NCBI RefSeq assembly: GCF_047229345.1
Contig: NZ_JBFTER010000008.1
Span: 17,364 to 81,363 of the forward strand
DNA from: Cellulomonas_A sp047229345
Lineage (GTDB): Bacteria > Actinomycetota > Actinomycetes > Actinomycetales > Cellulomonadaceae
Direction of reading: 5' to 3'
Length of the DNA stretch: 64,000 nucleotides
Each line of letters begins with the position of its first letter. Within the stretch, counting starts at the first letter, position 1. The position numbers and the translations under genes are program-made. Shown piece after piece: positions 42,210 to 51,221 of this stretch. The notes below the pieces were generated by a model, which saw only the letters and a list, made by a program, of their open reading frames with translations, did no database searches and was not told the origin of the DNA.

Positions 42210-42331
42210 CTGCCGGCGTCGCACCGACCCCGGCCGGGAATGCGCGCCCGTCGGTCGGCGTTCCCGCCCGTGCCGTGGAGGCCAGCGGCGCAGACGCCCG
42301 GGCGACCGGGCCGGACCTGGAGGCACCGCCC

Positions 42332-43231
42332 ATGCGCGCAGTCCGACACCACACCTACGGCGAGCCCGACGTCCTCACGGTCGAGGACGCCCCGGAGCCC
42401 CACGCCGGGCCGGGCAAGGTCCGGGTCCGCGTGCGGGCGGCCAGCGTCAACGCGTTCGACTGGAAGCTCCGGGCGGGCTGGTTCCAGGAGCGCATCCGGA
42501 TCGAGCTCCCCGCGATCCCGGGCAAGGACGCGGCCGGCGTGGTCGACGAGGTCGGCGAGGGTGTCACGGGCGTGCAGGTCGGCGACCGGGTGTTCGGGCT
42601 CGGCGACGCGACGACCGCCGAGCACGCGGTGCTGAACACGTGGGCTCCCGCGCCGGACGCGTGGTCGGACGAGCAGGCCGCCGCCGCGGGACTCGCCGCC
42701 GCGACCGCCGGCGCCGGGCTCGACGCGCTCGGGGACCTCGACGGGAGGACGCTGCTCGTCGAGGGTGCGGCCGGCGGCGTCGGGAGCGCGGCCGTCGAGC
42801 TCGCCGTCGCCCGCGGCGCGCGCGTCATCGGCACCGCGAGCGAGCGCAACCACGAGTTCCTGCGCTCCCTCGGCGCGACCCCGACGGTCTACGGCGACGG
42901 GCTCGCCGAGCGCGTGGCGGCGCTCGCGCTCGAGGGCGTCGACGCCGCGCTCGACACCGCGGGCTCCGGCTCGCTCGCAGAGATCGTGGCGATCGTCGGC
43001 GACCCGTCGAGGGTCGCGACCGTCGCCGACTTCGGTGCCGCCCGGCTGGGGGTCACCCTCACCGGTTCCGACGCCGCGTCCGCCGCGACGCTCGAGGCCG
43101 CCGCCGAGGCCGGCTCACGCGGCGCCTACACGCCGCGCGTCGAGACGACGTTCCCGCTCGACCGGGCCGCCGAGGCCCACGCGCACGCCCAGGGCGGGCA
43201 CACGCAGGGCAAGCTCGTCATCACGCTCTGA
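42332..43231 (+). CDS. MDR-superfamily NADP-dependent oxidoreductase
   Basis: The 299-residue zinc-free MDR enzyme has MRAVRHHTYGEPDVLTV as the GroES-like start, AASVNAFDWKLRAGW, GKDAAGVVDEVGEGV, and the NADPH loop LLVEGAAGGVGSAAVELAVARGARVIGTAS. It is another quinone-reductase-like protein and the third of this kind in the window, after 21749 and 31370; the three are not near-identical. CTGGAGG is the ribosome site. Regulation is not visible. Confidence 0.92.
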   Translation: MRAVRHHTYGEPDVLTVEDAPEPHAGPGKVRVRVRAASVNAFDWKLRAGWFQERIRIELPAIPGKDAAGVVDEVGEGVTGVQVGDRVFGLGDATTAEHAVLNTWAPAPDAWSDEQAAAAGLAAATAGAGLDALGDLDGRTLLVEGAAGGVGSAAVELAVARGARVIGTASERNHEFLRSLGATPTVYGDGLAERVAALALEGVDAALDTAGSGSLAEIVAIVGDPSRVATVADFGAARLGVTLTGSDAASAATLEAAAEAGSRGAYTPRVETTFPLDRAAEAHAHAQGGHTQGKLVITL

Positions 43232-43240
43232 CGCACGGGG

Positions 43241-43278
43241 GGACGACCCCGGGACCGCACCGGTGCCGGGGGTCGTCC
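43241..43278. terminator. Hairpin after MDR gene
   Basis: GGACGACCCC pairs with GGGGTCGTCC (10 bp) around an inner palindrome GCACCGGTGC (43257-43266). It lies 10 bases past the MDR stop and is also downstream of the convergent DUF6891 gene. Confidence 0.6.
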
Positions 43279-43387
43279 GCCGTCAGGCGGTCAGCCGTCG
43301 GCGCCGGCCGCGGGGGGCGTCCACACCGGGGACCGCACCGCGCCGGTGCCGGGGGTCGTGCGCGTCAGGCGGGCAGCCGCCGGCGCC
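43251..43387. repeat. Imperfect ~60-bp tandem duplication at the 3' end of the DUF6891 gene
   Basis: 43251-43310 and 43328-43387 share GGGACCGCACC, GGTGCCGGGGGTCGT, GTCAGGCGG and CAGCCG-CGGCGCC in the same order. The second copy contains the real stop codon and last codons of the minus-strand gene; the first is a diverged copy of them downstream. Confidence 0.65.
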
Positions 43388-44108
43388 AGTCCAGACCGGT
43401 GACCGCGATGCGCCGGCTCGTCGTGCCGGGCCAGTCGACCGTGAGACCCGCGCGCTCGAGCGCCGCGCGCGCCCGGTGCCCGACGGCGAGGGCCGCCGCC
43501 TCGTAGGCGTCCGCGTCAGCGATCCCGAACGCGCCGAAGCTCAGGAGCAGGACCGCGTCGTCGTCGCCGAGGCGCTCGCTGTCCTGCTGGTGGAAGAAGA
43601 CGTAGCCCACGGGCTCCTGCCCCGGGCGGACCTCGTCGTCGATCTCCGCGACGCCGCACGTCTGGCAGCACGTGAAGTCCATGCGGGCGACCACCCCGCC
43701 GGCGTCGAGCTCGGCGAAGGCGTCGTCGAGCCGGTCGGCGTCGGTCGTGGCGGGCCAGGTGCGCTGCTCGGCGATCCGGTCGGCCCAGGCGCGGTCGACG
43801 TACGCGGTGACGACGGCCCGGTCGAACCCGACCTCCGCGGCGCGGTCGTGCGCCGCCTCGAGCACCTCGTCGCGGGTGCGGAAGCCCCCGCGGACCCCGG
43901 ACACGACGGACTCCACGACGTCCTCGGGCACGTCGCCGGCCGCGAGCCCCGCGCCGGTGGTGGGCGCGTCGGGCCCGGCCTGCCGCTCGGCGTCGCGCGC
44001 GTCGGGCGGCACGGGCGTGCCGTCGGCGGGTGCGTCCGGCCCGACCTGCGGGCCCGTGACGGGCGTGGGCGTCGGGCGGCGGAGGCGGAACCGGTCGAGG
44101 AAGGCCAT
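43365..44108 (-). CDS. DUF6891-domain protein
   Basis: The 247-residue soluble protein has a variable Pro/Asp-rich N-terminus (residues 10-60), then the conserved domain: VESVVSGVRGGFRTRDEVLEAA, ARMDFTCCQTCGVAEIDDEV, GYVFFHQQDSERL and LLSFGAFG. The CCQTC cluster may bind metal. Function is unknown. GATACT (minus strand, 44115-44120) 6 bases before the ATG suggests a leaderless message starting just inside the 17-base gap after the chemoreceptor gene, although read-through from that gene is also possible. Confidence 0.82.
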   Translation of the reverse strand: MAFLDRFRLRRPTPTPVTGPQVGPDAPADGTPVPPDARDAERQAGPDAPTTGAGLAAGDVPEDVVESVVSGVRGGFRTRDEVLEAAHDRAAEVGFDRAVVTAYVDRAWADRIAEQRTWPATTDADRLDDAFAELDAGGVVARMDFTCCQTCGVAEIDDEVRPGQEPVGYVFFHQQDSERLGDDDAVLLLSFGAFGIADADAYEAAALAVGHRARAALERAGLTVDWPGTTSRRIAVTGLDWRRRLPA

Positions 44109-44125
44109 GCGAGGAGTATCGGGCG

Positions 44126-45685
44126 TCAGCGCCGCTCGAACGCCCGCGCCATCGCGCGCTGCTCCTCGAGCACCTGGCCCATCCGGGTCTGCACCTCGTC
44201 CATCCGCCCGATCGTCGCGGTGATCGCCTCGATGCCGCGCGCGACCGTCGCGGTGTTGGTCTGGATGTCCTCGACGCGCTCGCCGACCCGGCCGGTCGCC
44301 ACCGTCGTCTCGCCCGCGAGCTCCTTGACCTCGGTCGCCACGACGGCGAACCCCCGCCCGGCCTGCCCCGCGCGCGCCGCCTCGATGGTCGCGTTGAGCG
44401 CGAGCAGGTTCGTCTGGTCGGCGATCGTCGTGATGACGCGGATGACGTCCCCGATCGCGGCCGACGAGTCGCTGAGCGCCTGCACCTCGCCCGCGATCGC
44501 GGACGCCTGCGCGACGGCGTCGAGAGCGACGGCACCGGCCTCGGCGGCGCTCGCGGACAGCTGCTCGACGCTGCCCAGCAGCTCGGTCGCCGCGGCGGAC
44601 TCGCGCGCGGCGCGCCGCAGGATGTCGAGACGCTGCGAGACGAGGCGCGCGACGTTGCGCAACGCGCCCCGACGGCTCTCGGACAGCTCGATCGTCTCGG
44701 TCGCGAAGAAGTCCATCGTCCCGATGACCGTGCCGTCGACGATGATCGGGAGGCACACGCCCGAGCGCACACCGGCCCGCTGCGCCGCGGGGGCGCGCAC
44801 GCAGTCGGTCAGCTCGCCCAGGTCCGGGACGAACACGAGGTCGCGCGCCCGCCACGCCCGCCCGGAGAGCCCGACGCCCTCCGCGAAGCTCGCGCCGAGG
44901 GTCACGCGCCGGAACTCGTCCCCGGCGGTGCCGGACTCGACCGAGAACCGCAGCACGCGCGCCGCGGCGTCGAGCGCCCAGAACGACCCGTACGCCCACC
45001 CGAACTCGGACCGCACCGCGTCGAGCGCGGTCTGCACGGCGGACTGCTCGTCGATCTGCGAGCCGACCTCGGCGACGACGGTCGTGACGGCCTTCTGGTC
45101 GCGGGCCGCCTCCTCGAGCGTCTCGGCCGACTCGATCATCGCGAGCGTCTGCGAGACGACCTGCGCGAGCGCCCGCAGCACCGCCGGTCGCGTCGCGCTC
45201 GTCGTGCCCGGCCGGGCCGAGAGGAAGTCCATCATCATGACGACGCGGCCGTCGCGGCGGATCGGCAGGGCCATCGCGCCGCGGGCGCCGGCCCGCAGGC
45301 TCGCCTCGCCGCGTGCGCAGTTGGCCGGGTGGTCACCGAGCTCGACGAGGTCCAGGACCGTGTCGTTCGCGAGCGCGACGCCGCACAGCCCGAACCCGCT
45401 CGTCATGCGGTGCGTCGTCGTCATGCGGGTCAGCTCCGCGCCGAGCGAGCCGGTCTGCGCGACGAGCTCGAGCTCGTCGGACCCCTCGCGCACGCGCCAC
45501 GCGGAGGCGTAGTCGAACCCGAACCCGGTCCGCACGCTGTCGAGCACCGCCTCGACGCCGGCGCACGTCGAGCCGACCTCGCCCAGCCGCTCGACGACGG
45601 CACCGAGCGCGTCGACCTCGGCCGAGGTCCGCCGGGCGTCCTCGTGCGCCGCGGCCTGCGGCTTCCGCCTCGTGAGCACGCCCAC
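44126..45685 (-). CDS. Soluble GAF-GAF methyl-accepting chemotaxis-like protein
   Basis: The 519-residue protein has no transmembrane helix. Two GAF domains (residues about 45-180 and 215-350) are followed by a short MCP signalling hairpin whose tip IADQTNLLALNATIEAARAGQAGRGFAVVATEVKELA is canonical. It would sense a cytosolic ligand and signal to CheA, but no che genes are in the window. The coiled coil is short compared with classical MCPs. I start at the GTG at 45685 behind GGAGG; a 25-bp tandem repeat stands just upstream (45696-45743). Confidence 0.9.
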   Translation of the reverse strand: MGVLTRRKPQAAAHEDARRTSAEVDALGAVVERLGEVGSTCAGVEAVLDSVRTGFGFDYASAWRVREGSDELELVAQTGSLGAELTRMTTTHRMTSGFGLCGVALANDTVLDLVELGDHPANCARGEASLRAGARGAMALPIRRDGRVVMMMDFLSARPGTTSATRPAVLRALAQVVSQTLAMIESAETLEEAARDQKAVTTVVAEVGSQIDEQSAVQTALDAVRSEFGWAYGSFWALDAAARVLRFSVESGTAGDEFRRVTLGASFAEGVGLSGRAWRARDLVFVPDLGELTDCVRAPAAQRAGVRSGVCLPIIVDGTVIGTMDFFATETIELSESRRGALRNVARLVSQRLDILRRAARESAAATELLGSVEQLSASAAEAGAVALDAVAQASAIAGEVQALSDSSAAIGDVIRVITTIADQTNLLALNATIEAARAGQAGRGFAVVATEVKELAGETTVATGRVGERVEDIQTNTATVARGIEAITATIGRMDEVQTRMGQVLEEQRAMARAFERR

Positions 45686-45695
45686 CGGGTCCTCC

Positions 45696-45743
45696 TGTCG
45701 TCGCACCAGGGCGCGGTGCCCTGTCGTCGCCAGGCGCGGTGCC
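45696..45743. repeat. Tandem repeat in chemoreceptor leader
   Basis: A 25-bp unit beginning TGTCGTCGCACCAGG (45696-45720) is repeated with a 3-base deletion at 45722-45743. It abuts the ribosome site of the minus-strand chemoreceptor gene and could affect its translation. Confidence 0.6.
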
Positions 45744-45892
45744 GTGGCGCCTGCCCATCGGCAGCCCGGGTCGGCATCTGAGCCGAGGGGCGCTGCGGGA
45801 CGCCGCGTGCCGTCCCGGAGGCGCGCCGGCGGGCGGGGTGGGCGTCGTGGAGGAGCCGACGAGCACCCGGGCCGCCGGTCGCGGGCGGGCGG

Positions 45893-46417
45893 TCACGGCC
45901 GGCGGGCGCGCACCCCGAAGCCGGGCTCCTCGACGACGTCCGCGAGGTCGACGAACCCCGCGGCGCCGAGCGCGGCCCGCACGCGCGGGACGACCCGGTC
46001 CGGTGGGGTCGGTCCGCCCGCGCCGTAGAGGACGTGGAGCACCGCGCCGGGGCCGAGCACCCGGTGCAGGACCGCCGCCTCGACGGGGGCGTCGTCGACC
46101 CAGAAGACGTTGACGTCCACGGCGAGCGCGACGTCGGCGCGGTCACCGAGCGCCGCAGCGACGTCCGCGGCGTCGAGGTCCGCGAGCGCGCGCCGGAGCA
46201 CCTGGAGGCGGCCGGCCTCGACGTGCGGCGCGTTCCGCTCGGTGGTCGCGCGCGTCGCGGTCGGGGAGCGGTCGACGGCGAGCAGCCGGCCGGTCGTCAG
46301 CGCCGCGCAGATCAGCCCCGCGGAGACCCCCGGGCCGCCGCCGACCTCGAGCACGCGCTCGTCGCCGCGCAGCCCGAGGCCACCGACGGCCCAGCGCACG
46401 CGCTCGGGAACCTTCAT
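45893..46417 (-). CDS. Class I SAM-dependent methyltransferase
   Basis: The 174-residue protein has motif I VLEVGGGPGVSAGLI near residue 25, acidic motif II LLAVDRSPTA, and VALAVDVNVFWVDD in motif IV position. The substrate is unknown. It is short for the class and lacks an obvious substrate-binding insert. TACACC (minus strand, 46424-46429) 6 bases before the ATG is a possible leaderless -10. The gene stands alone between the chemoreceptor and WYL genes. Confidence 0.87.
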   Translation of the reverse strand: MKVPERVRWAVGGLGLRGDERVLEVGGGPGVSAGLICAALTTGRLLAVDRSPTATRATTERNAPHVEAGRLQVLRRALADLDAADVAAALGDRADVALAVDVNVFWVDDAPVEAAVLHRVLGPGAVLHVLYGAGGPTPPDRVVPRVRAALGAAGFVDLADVVEEPGFGVRARRP

Positions 46418-46488
46418 GCGTCCGGTGTAGCGCCCGGATCTCACCCGGCGCCAGGTATCTCGCGGACCGCGCACGCCTCTTCCCGTCG

Positions 46489-46527
46489 TGCCGGGCTCGT
46501 TCTGCCGGGGGGCGCACGGGCCCGGCA
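46489..46527. terminator. Hairpin downstream of WYL gene
   Basis: TGCCGGGC (46489-46496) pairs with GCCCGGCA (46520-46527). It lies about 90 bases past the stop of the minus-strand gene at 46614. Confidence 0.4.
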
Positions 46528-46613
46528 GCCAGGCCACCCGGCGCCCGCAGCGGCGCGGCACCGGGGCGCAGGACCGCACGGGGGGCGGCACGGTCGCCCG
46601 TCGCCGCGGGAGG

Positions 46614-47648
46614 TCAGTCGGCTCCCGCGGCGCGGGCGAACCGTGCGGAGAGCTCCCGGGTCGCGTCACGCAGCTCGGGCGGGCCGACGATCTCGACCTC
46701 GCACCCGAACATGCCGAAGTACGCGGCGAGCCCGCCCCACGACCACGACCCGCTCACGACGCGGCAGCGGTCCGGGCCGAGCGGCTCGACGACGGACCGA
46801 CCCCAGGCCCACCGGGCGACGGTGTCCGCCGGGGCGTGCAGCACGGCCTCGCCCGTGCACGCCCAGCCCGTCCCCGCGAAGCGCTCACCGATGAACCCAG
46901 CGACGTCGCCGCCGGGCAGCGCGCGCGGCGTGAAGCGCGGGCCCGTGGGCGTCCGGGGGGTCAGGCGGTCGACGCGGAACGTCCGCCAGTCGGCGCGGTC
47001 GAGGTCCCACGCGACGAGGTACCAGCGCCCGCCCCACGTCACGAGGTGGTGCGGCTCGACGCGGCGGGGCGGCACGGACGCCGGGGCGGCCCGGCCCCGG
47101 TCCGCGGGGTCGGTCGGGCTGCCCGCACCGCCGGCCGTGGCCAGGTCGCTCGGCCCCGCGTAGTCGAGGCGGAGCACCTCGCGTGCGCGCACCGCGGTGC
47201 CGACGGCGACGAGGACGTCGGCGTCGACGGTCGTGCGCGCGGTGCCGGGCCGGCTCACCGCCGTCACCTGCAGCGCGTCGACCCGGGCCCGCAGGCGCGC
47301 GGGCATGACCTGGCGGACGGTCGTCAGGGCGCGCAGGGCCGCGTCGTCGACCCCGTCGACGCCGGTGTGGGCCGTCTGCAGCGCCACGGAGACCGCGACG
47401 GCCTGCTCGTCGTCGAGCAGGAGGGGCGGCATCTGCGCCCCGGCGCCGAGCCGGTAGCCGCCGTCGGGTCCTTTGGTCGCGCGCACCGGGTAGCCGAGGC
47501 CGCGCAGGCGGTCGACGTCGCGCCGGACCGTGCGCGGGCTCACGCCGAGCCGCCCGGCGAGCGCGTCGCCGGGCCAGTCGCGGCGCGACTGCAGCAGCGA
47601 CAGCAGCGTCAGGAGCCGGGCGGAGGGGTTCGCGGCCTCGGTGGTCAT
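46614..47648 (-). CDS. YafY-type HTH-WYL transcriptional regulator
   Basis: The 344-residue protein has an N-terminal HTH_11 (ARLLTLLSLLQSRRDWPGDALAGRLGVSPRTVRRDVDRLRGLGYPV) and a WYL domain with PHHLVTWGGRWYLVAWDLDRADWRTFRVDRL. A C-terminal WCX extension follows. WYL domains bind small ligands or nucleic acid. It is divergent from the DrrA-type ABC exporter with 98 bases between starts, so it is probably that exporter's regulator. CATGAT (minus strand, 47655-47660) 6 bases before the ATG suggests a leaderless start. Confidence 0.93.
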   Translation of the reverse strand: MTTEAANPSARLLTLLSLLQSRRDWPGDALAGRLGVSPRTVRRDVDRLRGLGYPVRATKGPDGGYRLGAGAQMPPLLLDDEQAVAVSVALQTAHTGVDGVDDAALRALTTVRQVMPARLRARVDALQVTAVSRPGTARTTVDADVLVAVGTAVRAREVLRLDYAGPSDLATAGGAGSPTDPADRGRAAPASVPPRRVEPHHLVTWGGRWYLVAWDLDRADWRTFRVDRLTPRTPTGPRFTPRALPGGDVAGFIGERFAGTGWACTGEAVLHAPADTVARWAWGRSVVEPLGPDRCRVVSGSWSWGGLAAYFGMFGCEVEIVGPPELRDATRELSARFARAAGAD

Positions 47649-47746
47649 GCGCCCATCATGCGCCCCGGTAGCGGACAGGATCCGGCCGCTTCTGCCGCGA
47701 GAGTGGCTCGTGCCGGCACCACCCGACACCGCTGCGAAGGAGCACC

Positions 47747-48775
47747 ATGATCCGCACGAGAGGGCTCACCAAGGACTTCCCCGTGAGCCGCACCGAGACC
47801 GTGCACGCCGTCCGGGGCATCGACCTCGACGTCGCGCCCGGCGAGCTCGTGGCCGTGCTCGGCCCGAACGGCGCGGGCAAGACGACCACGATCCGCCTGC
47901 TCACGACCCTGATCCAGCCGACCGCCGGCACGGCCGAGGTCGCCGGCCACGACGTCGTCGCGGCCCCCGAGAAGGTCCGGCGCAGCATCGGCTACGTCGG
48001 CCAGGGCAACGGCGCGGGTCACCAGCAGCGCGTCCGCGACGAGCTCGCGACGCAGGGGGCGATCTACGGCCTCGACCGGCGCTCCGCGGGACGCCGCGCC
48101 GACGACCTGCTCGACGCGCTCGACCTGACCGAGCTCGCGCGCCGCAAGGTCGCGGACCTCTCGGGCGGGCAGCGGCGGCGGCTCGACGTCGCGCTCGGGC
48201 TCGTGCACGCGCCGGGCCTGCTGTTCCTCGACGAGCCGTCGACCGGCCTCGACCCGCACAACCGGGCGAACCTCTGGGAGCACGTCGCGCGCCTGCGCGC
48301 CGAGCACGGCATGACGATCGTGCTCACGACGCACTACCTCGACGAGGCCGACCAGATGGCCGAGCGGGTCGTCGTCGTCGACCACGGCCAGGTCATCGCC
48401 GACGACACCCCGGCGGCGCTCAAGCGGGACCTTGCCGGCGACCGGGTCACGGTCCGCGTCCCCGACGTGCGCGACGCCGCGACCGTCGCCGCCCTCGTCG
48501 AGCGGGTCCCCGGCGCGCGGGACGTCACGGTGCGGGGGACCCAGGTCGGCGCGCGGGTCGCCGACGGCGCCGGTGCGGTCCCCGCGCTCGTCCGGGCCGC
48601 CGCCGACGCGGGCGTGCTGCTCGCCGCCGCGGAGTCGGTCACCCCGACCCTCGACGACGTCTTCCTCGCCCTCACCGGGCGCAGCCTGCGCGAGAGCGCC
48701 GCGGCGACCGACCCGACCACCACCGACGGCTCGACCAGCAGCGACGTCCGCGTCGCCGGGAAGGACGCAGCATGA
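47747..48775 (+). CDS. DrrA-type ABC transporter ATP-binding protein
   Basis: The 342-residue ATPase has Walker A LGPNGAGKTTTIR, signature LSGGQRRRLDVALGL, Walker B LLFLDEPSTGLD and the H-loop LTTHYLDEADQM. A C-terminal DUF4162-like domain (from about residue 230) is typical of daunorubicin-resistance exporters (DrrA). With the coupled permease it should form an exporter for a drug-like or lipid substrate. GAAGGAG precedes the ATG. The stop overlaps the permease start as ATGA. Confidence 0.95.
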   Translation: MIRTRGLTKDFPVSRTETVHAVRGIDLDVAPGELVAVLGPNGAGKTTTIRLLTTLIQPTAGTAEVAGHDVVAAPEKVRRSIGYVGQGNGAGHQQRVRDELATQGAIYGLDRRSAGRRADDLLDALDLTELARRKVADLSGGQRRRLDVALGLVHAPGLLFLDEPSTGLDPHNRANLWEHVARLRAEHGMTIVLTTHYLDEADQMAERVVVVDHGQVIADDTPAALKRDLAGDRVTVRVPDVRDAATVAALVERVPGARDVTVRGTQVGARVADGAGAVPALVRAAADAGVLLAAAESVTPTLDDVFLALTGRSLRESAAATDPTTTDGSTSSDVRVAGKDAA

Positions 48776-49626
48776 GCACCCCCACCACGGCCCCCACCAC
48801 CTCGACGGCCCCGGACCCCGCCGCCCGGTCGGCGCGCGCCGCCGCACCGCGGGCGAGCGTGCGGCGCAGCTGGACCGGCGACGTCGCGCTCGTCATGACG
48901 CGCGAGCTCCGGCCCCTCGTGCGCGAGCCGTTCACCGTCGTGTTCGGCCTCGTGCAGCCGATCGTCTTCCTCGCGCTGTTCGGCCCGCTGCTCGCCGGGT
49001 CGGTGGGCGCCGGGCTGCCCGGCGGCGACGTGTGGCTGTGGTTCGTGCCGTCGATCCTCGTGATGACGACGCTGTTCGGGTCGTCGACGACCGGCTCGAA
49101 CCTGCAGTTCGAGATGCAGACCGGCGCGCACGAGCGGCTGCTCGTGACCCCGCTGCCGCGCTCGGCCCAGCTCGTGGGGCGCTCGCTCAAGGAGATGGTC
49201 CCCATCGTCGTGCAGTCGCTCGTCGTGATCGCCGTGATGCTGCCGTTCGGGTTCGCGCCCGACGCGCTCGGCGCGGTCCTCGGGCTCGTGCTGATCGCGG
49301 TGCTCGGGGTCGGTCTCGGGTCGCTCTCCTACGCGCTCGCGATCGCGGTGCGGTCGAACGAGTGGATGTTCTGGGTCGTGCAGCAGACCGTGCTGTTCCC
49401 CGCGCTGATCCTCTCGGGGATGCTGCTGCCGCTCGAGGCGGGCCCGCGGTGGATGCAGGTCGCCGCGCAGGTCAACCCGATCTCGTACGTCGTGGACGCC
49501 GAGCGTGCGCTGTTCGCGGGCGACCTGGCCTCGACGACCGTGCTGTGGGGCGCGGTCGCGGCGCTCGCGACAGCCGCCCTCGGGCTGTGGGTCGGGGTGC
49601 GGACGATCGTGCGCAGCACCGACTGA
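48772..49626 (+). CDS. DrrB-type ABC transporter permease (ABC-2)
   Basis: The 284-residue ABC-2 permease has a Pro/Thr/Ala-rich N-terminal tail of 30 residues and six helices. Conserved pieces are TRELRPLVREPFTVVFGLVQPIVFLALFGPLL, FEMQTGAHERLLVTPLPRSAQLVGRSLKEM, and the late PALILSGMLLPLEAGPRWMQ and NPISYVVDAERALFAG. It is the partner of the upstream ATPase (ATGA overlap). A 14-bp terminator hairpin follows 15 bases after the stop. Confidence 0.95.
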   Translation: MSTPTTAPTTSTAPDPAARSARAAAPRASVRRSWTGDVALVMTRELRPLVREPFTVVFGLVQPIVFLALFGPLLAGSVGAGLPGGDVWLWFVPSILVMTTLFGSSTTGSNLQFEMQTGAHERLLVTPLPRSAQLVGRSLKEMVPIVVQSLVVIAVMLPFGFAPDALGAVLGLVLIAVLGVGLGSLSYALAIAVRSNEWMFWVVQQTVLFPALILSGMLLPLEAGPRWMQVAAQVNPISYVVDAERALFAGDLASTTVLWGAVAALATAALGLWVGVRTIVRSTD

Positions 49627-49640
49627 GGGCGACGCGCCGC

Positions 49641-49676
49641 GGGGCCGACGCGCCGGAGGGCTGGCGCGTCGGCCCC
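49641..49676 (+). terminator. Terminator of the ABC exporter operon
   Basis: A perfect 14-bp stem GGGGCCGACGCGCC / GGCGCGTCGGCCCC with an 8-base loop. Confidence 0.75.
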
Positions 49677-49756
49677 GACGCGCGCAGGATGAATGCGACA
49701 CACCGGGCGGACGTGACCTGCGCTGCGACCGCCCGCCGCACGGAGCAGGGGGGCTC

Positions 49757-51109
49757 ATGAACGCACGTGTTCGGTCCACGGCACGCCGGATCGGCCGAGG
49801 CGCTCGCGTCGGTGCGGGGCTGACCGTGGCTGTCGCCGCGACGCTCGCGCTCTCCGGTGCCGCACCCGCGGTCGAGCCGCAGGCCACCGAGTCGGCCGTG
49901 CGCGACGGGTCGCTCTCGGCGGCCCCAGAGCCGTCCGCGTCGCCCACGCCGTCGCCGTCCCGGACCCGCGCGCCCCGCGTCGCCGTCGACGACGAGGACC
50001 TCCTGCCGCCCGACACGGAGGACGAAGGCACCGACCCCCGGGCCGACCGCTCCCCGCGAGCCGGCACGTCGCCGCGCTCCGGCACGTCGACCCGCCCGGG
50101 GAAGTCGACGACGAAGGGGAAGTCGACCACCGGCCGGACGCCGACCCGCGGCACGGCGCAGCGCGGCTCGACCCCGAAGAGCACCACCAAGCCGTCCGCG
50201 AGCCCGACGGCCACCCCGGCGCCCACCTCCGCACCCACCGCGTCGCCGTCGCCGACCACGTCGCCGACGACCGACCCGACCCCGACGCCCACGCCCACGC
50301 CCACGGTGTCGCCCACGCCCACGCCCACGCCGACGCCGACCCCGACGCCCGTGCCGCCCGGTCCGGTCGTGCTGCCCGGTGGGGTCTCCGGGCTCGCCTT
50401 CGGCGTCTGCGGCTCGCTCGTCGCGGAGGCGCCCAGCAACCCGACGGTCGGCCGCGACACGCTCGCGTTCGCGTTCACCGCCGCGATCCCGGCGCCGGCC
50501 CCGACCGCGCCGGCGACCGACGCGCCTGCCCTGACGCCCTCCGGCTCCCCGGCGACGACCGAGCTGCTCGCCGCGACGCCGGCGCCGACCGCCACGCCCA
50601 CGCCGACGGCCTCGGACACCCCGACGCCCACGCCGACCCCGACGCCCCCGCCGACCGTGCTCGCCGGCCAGCCGCTCACGCTCACGACCGACTACCGCTG
50701 GACGCTCCCGCAGCACCGCCTGCGCTCGCTCCTGCCGGAGCACGGGGCGCGCGTCGCGGTCAGCAAGGACGGCGTCGTCGTCGCGACCGGCCACCTCGAC
50801 GACGGCACGGGCGTCCCGCGCACCGACCAGCGCCGCGTCCTGAGCAACCAGCAGCTCACGGGCACGCTCCCGCTGACGGTCTGCGCCCCGGACGGCGAGC
50901 CGGGTGACGTCACGGCCGGCCGCGACCTGCCCGCGGGCGACTACGAGGTCCACGCGGTGCTCGACTACCTCGGCGTGCCCTTCGCGTTCCCCGACCCGCT
51001 CGGCGCCGACCCGCTCGAGGGTCAGCCCGCCGGCGACCTCGTGGCGGACCCGGCGGCGTGGAGCGCGACGCTCGTCTCGACGACGTCGGTGCGGTTCACG
51101 ATCTCCTGA
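49757..51109 (+). CDS. Secreted Pro-Thr-rich protein, unknown function
   Basis: 450 residues. A signal peptide (GLTVAVAATLALSGAAPA, likely cleaved before VEP) precedes a Ser/Pro/Thr/Arg-rich region, a first PT-repeat linker (residues about 165-195), a globular segment starting VVLPGGVSGLAFGVCGSLVAEA, a second PT linker (about 275-300), and a C-terminal domain with ALTLTTDYRW-like strands and AGDYEVHAVLDYLG. PT linkers of this kind join domains in Cellulomonas exoenzymes and are often glycosylated. No catalytic motif is recognised. Two Cys residues (FGVCGS and LTVCAP) might pair across domains. Confidence 0.8.
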   Translation: MNARVRSTARRIGRGARVGAGLTVAVAATLALSGAAPAVEPQATESAVRDGSLSAAPEPSASPTPSPSRTRAPRVAVDDEDLLPPDTEDEGTDPRADRSPRAGTSPRSGTSTRPGKSTTKGKSTTGRTPTRGTAQRGSTPKSTTKPSASPTATPAPTSAPTASPSPTTSPTTDPTPTPTPTPTVSPTPTPTPTPTPTPVPPGPVVLPGGVSGLAFGVCGSLVAEAPSNPTVGRDTLAFAFTAAIPAPAPTAPATDAPALTPSGSPATTELLAATPAPTATPTPTASDTPTPTPTPTPPPTVLAGQPLTLTTDYRWTLPQHRLRSLLPEHGARVAVSKDGVVVATGHLDDGTGVPRTDQRRVLSNQQLTGTLPLTVCAPDGEPGDVTAGRDLPAGDYEVHAVLDYLGVPFAFPDPLGADPLEGQPAGDLVADPAAWSATLVSTTSVRFTIS

Positions 51110-51221
51110 CCTCGGCCCGCCCGGCCGGTGCGCCTCGCCGGCCGGGCGGAGCCGTGTCACGGCCCGGAGCCGGCCCGGGCCCAGGCACCGGCCCAGGCGC
51201 GTCAGGCAGGGGCGGGTGCGA

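Noticed and set aside
50280..50660. DNA repeat element in the secreted protein gene
   Set aside because: The repetitive CCCACGCCGAC-type sequence is explained by Pro-Thr linker codons within an open reading frame.
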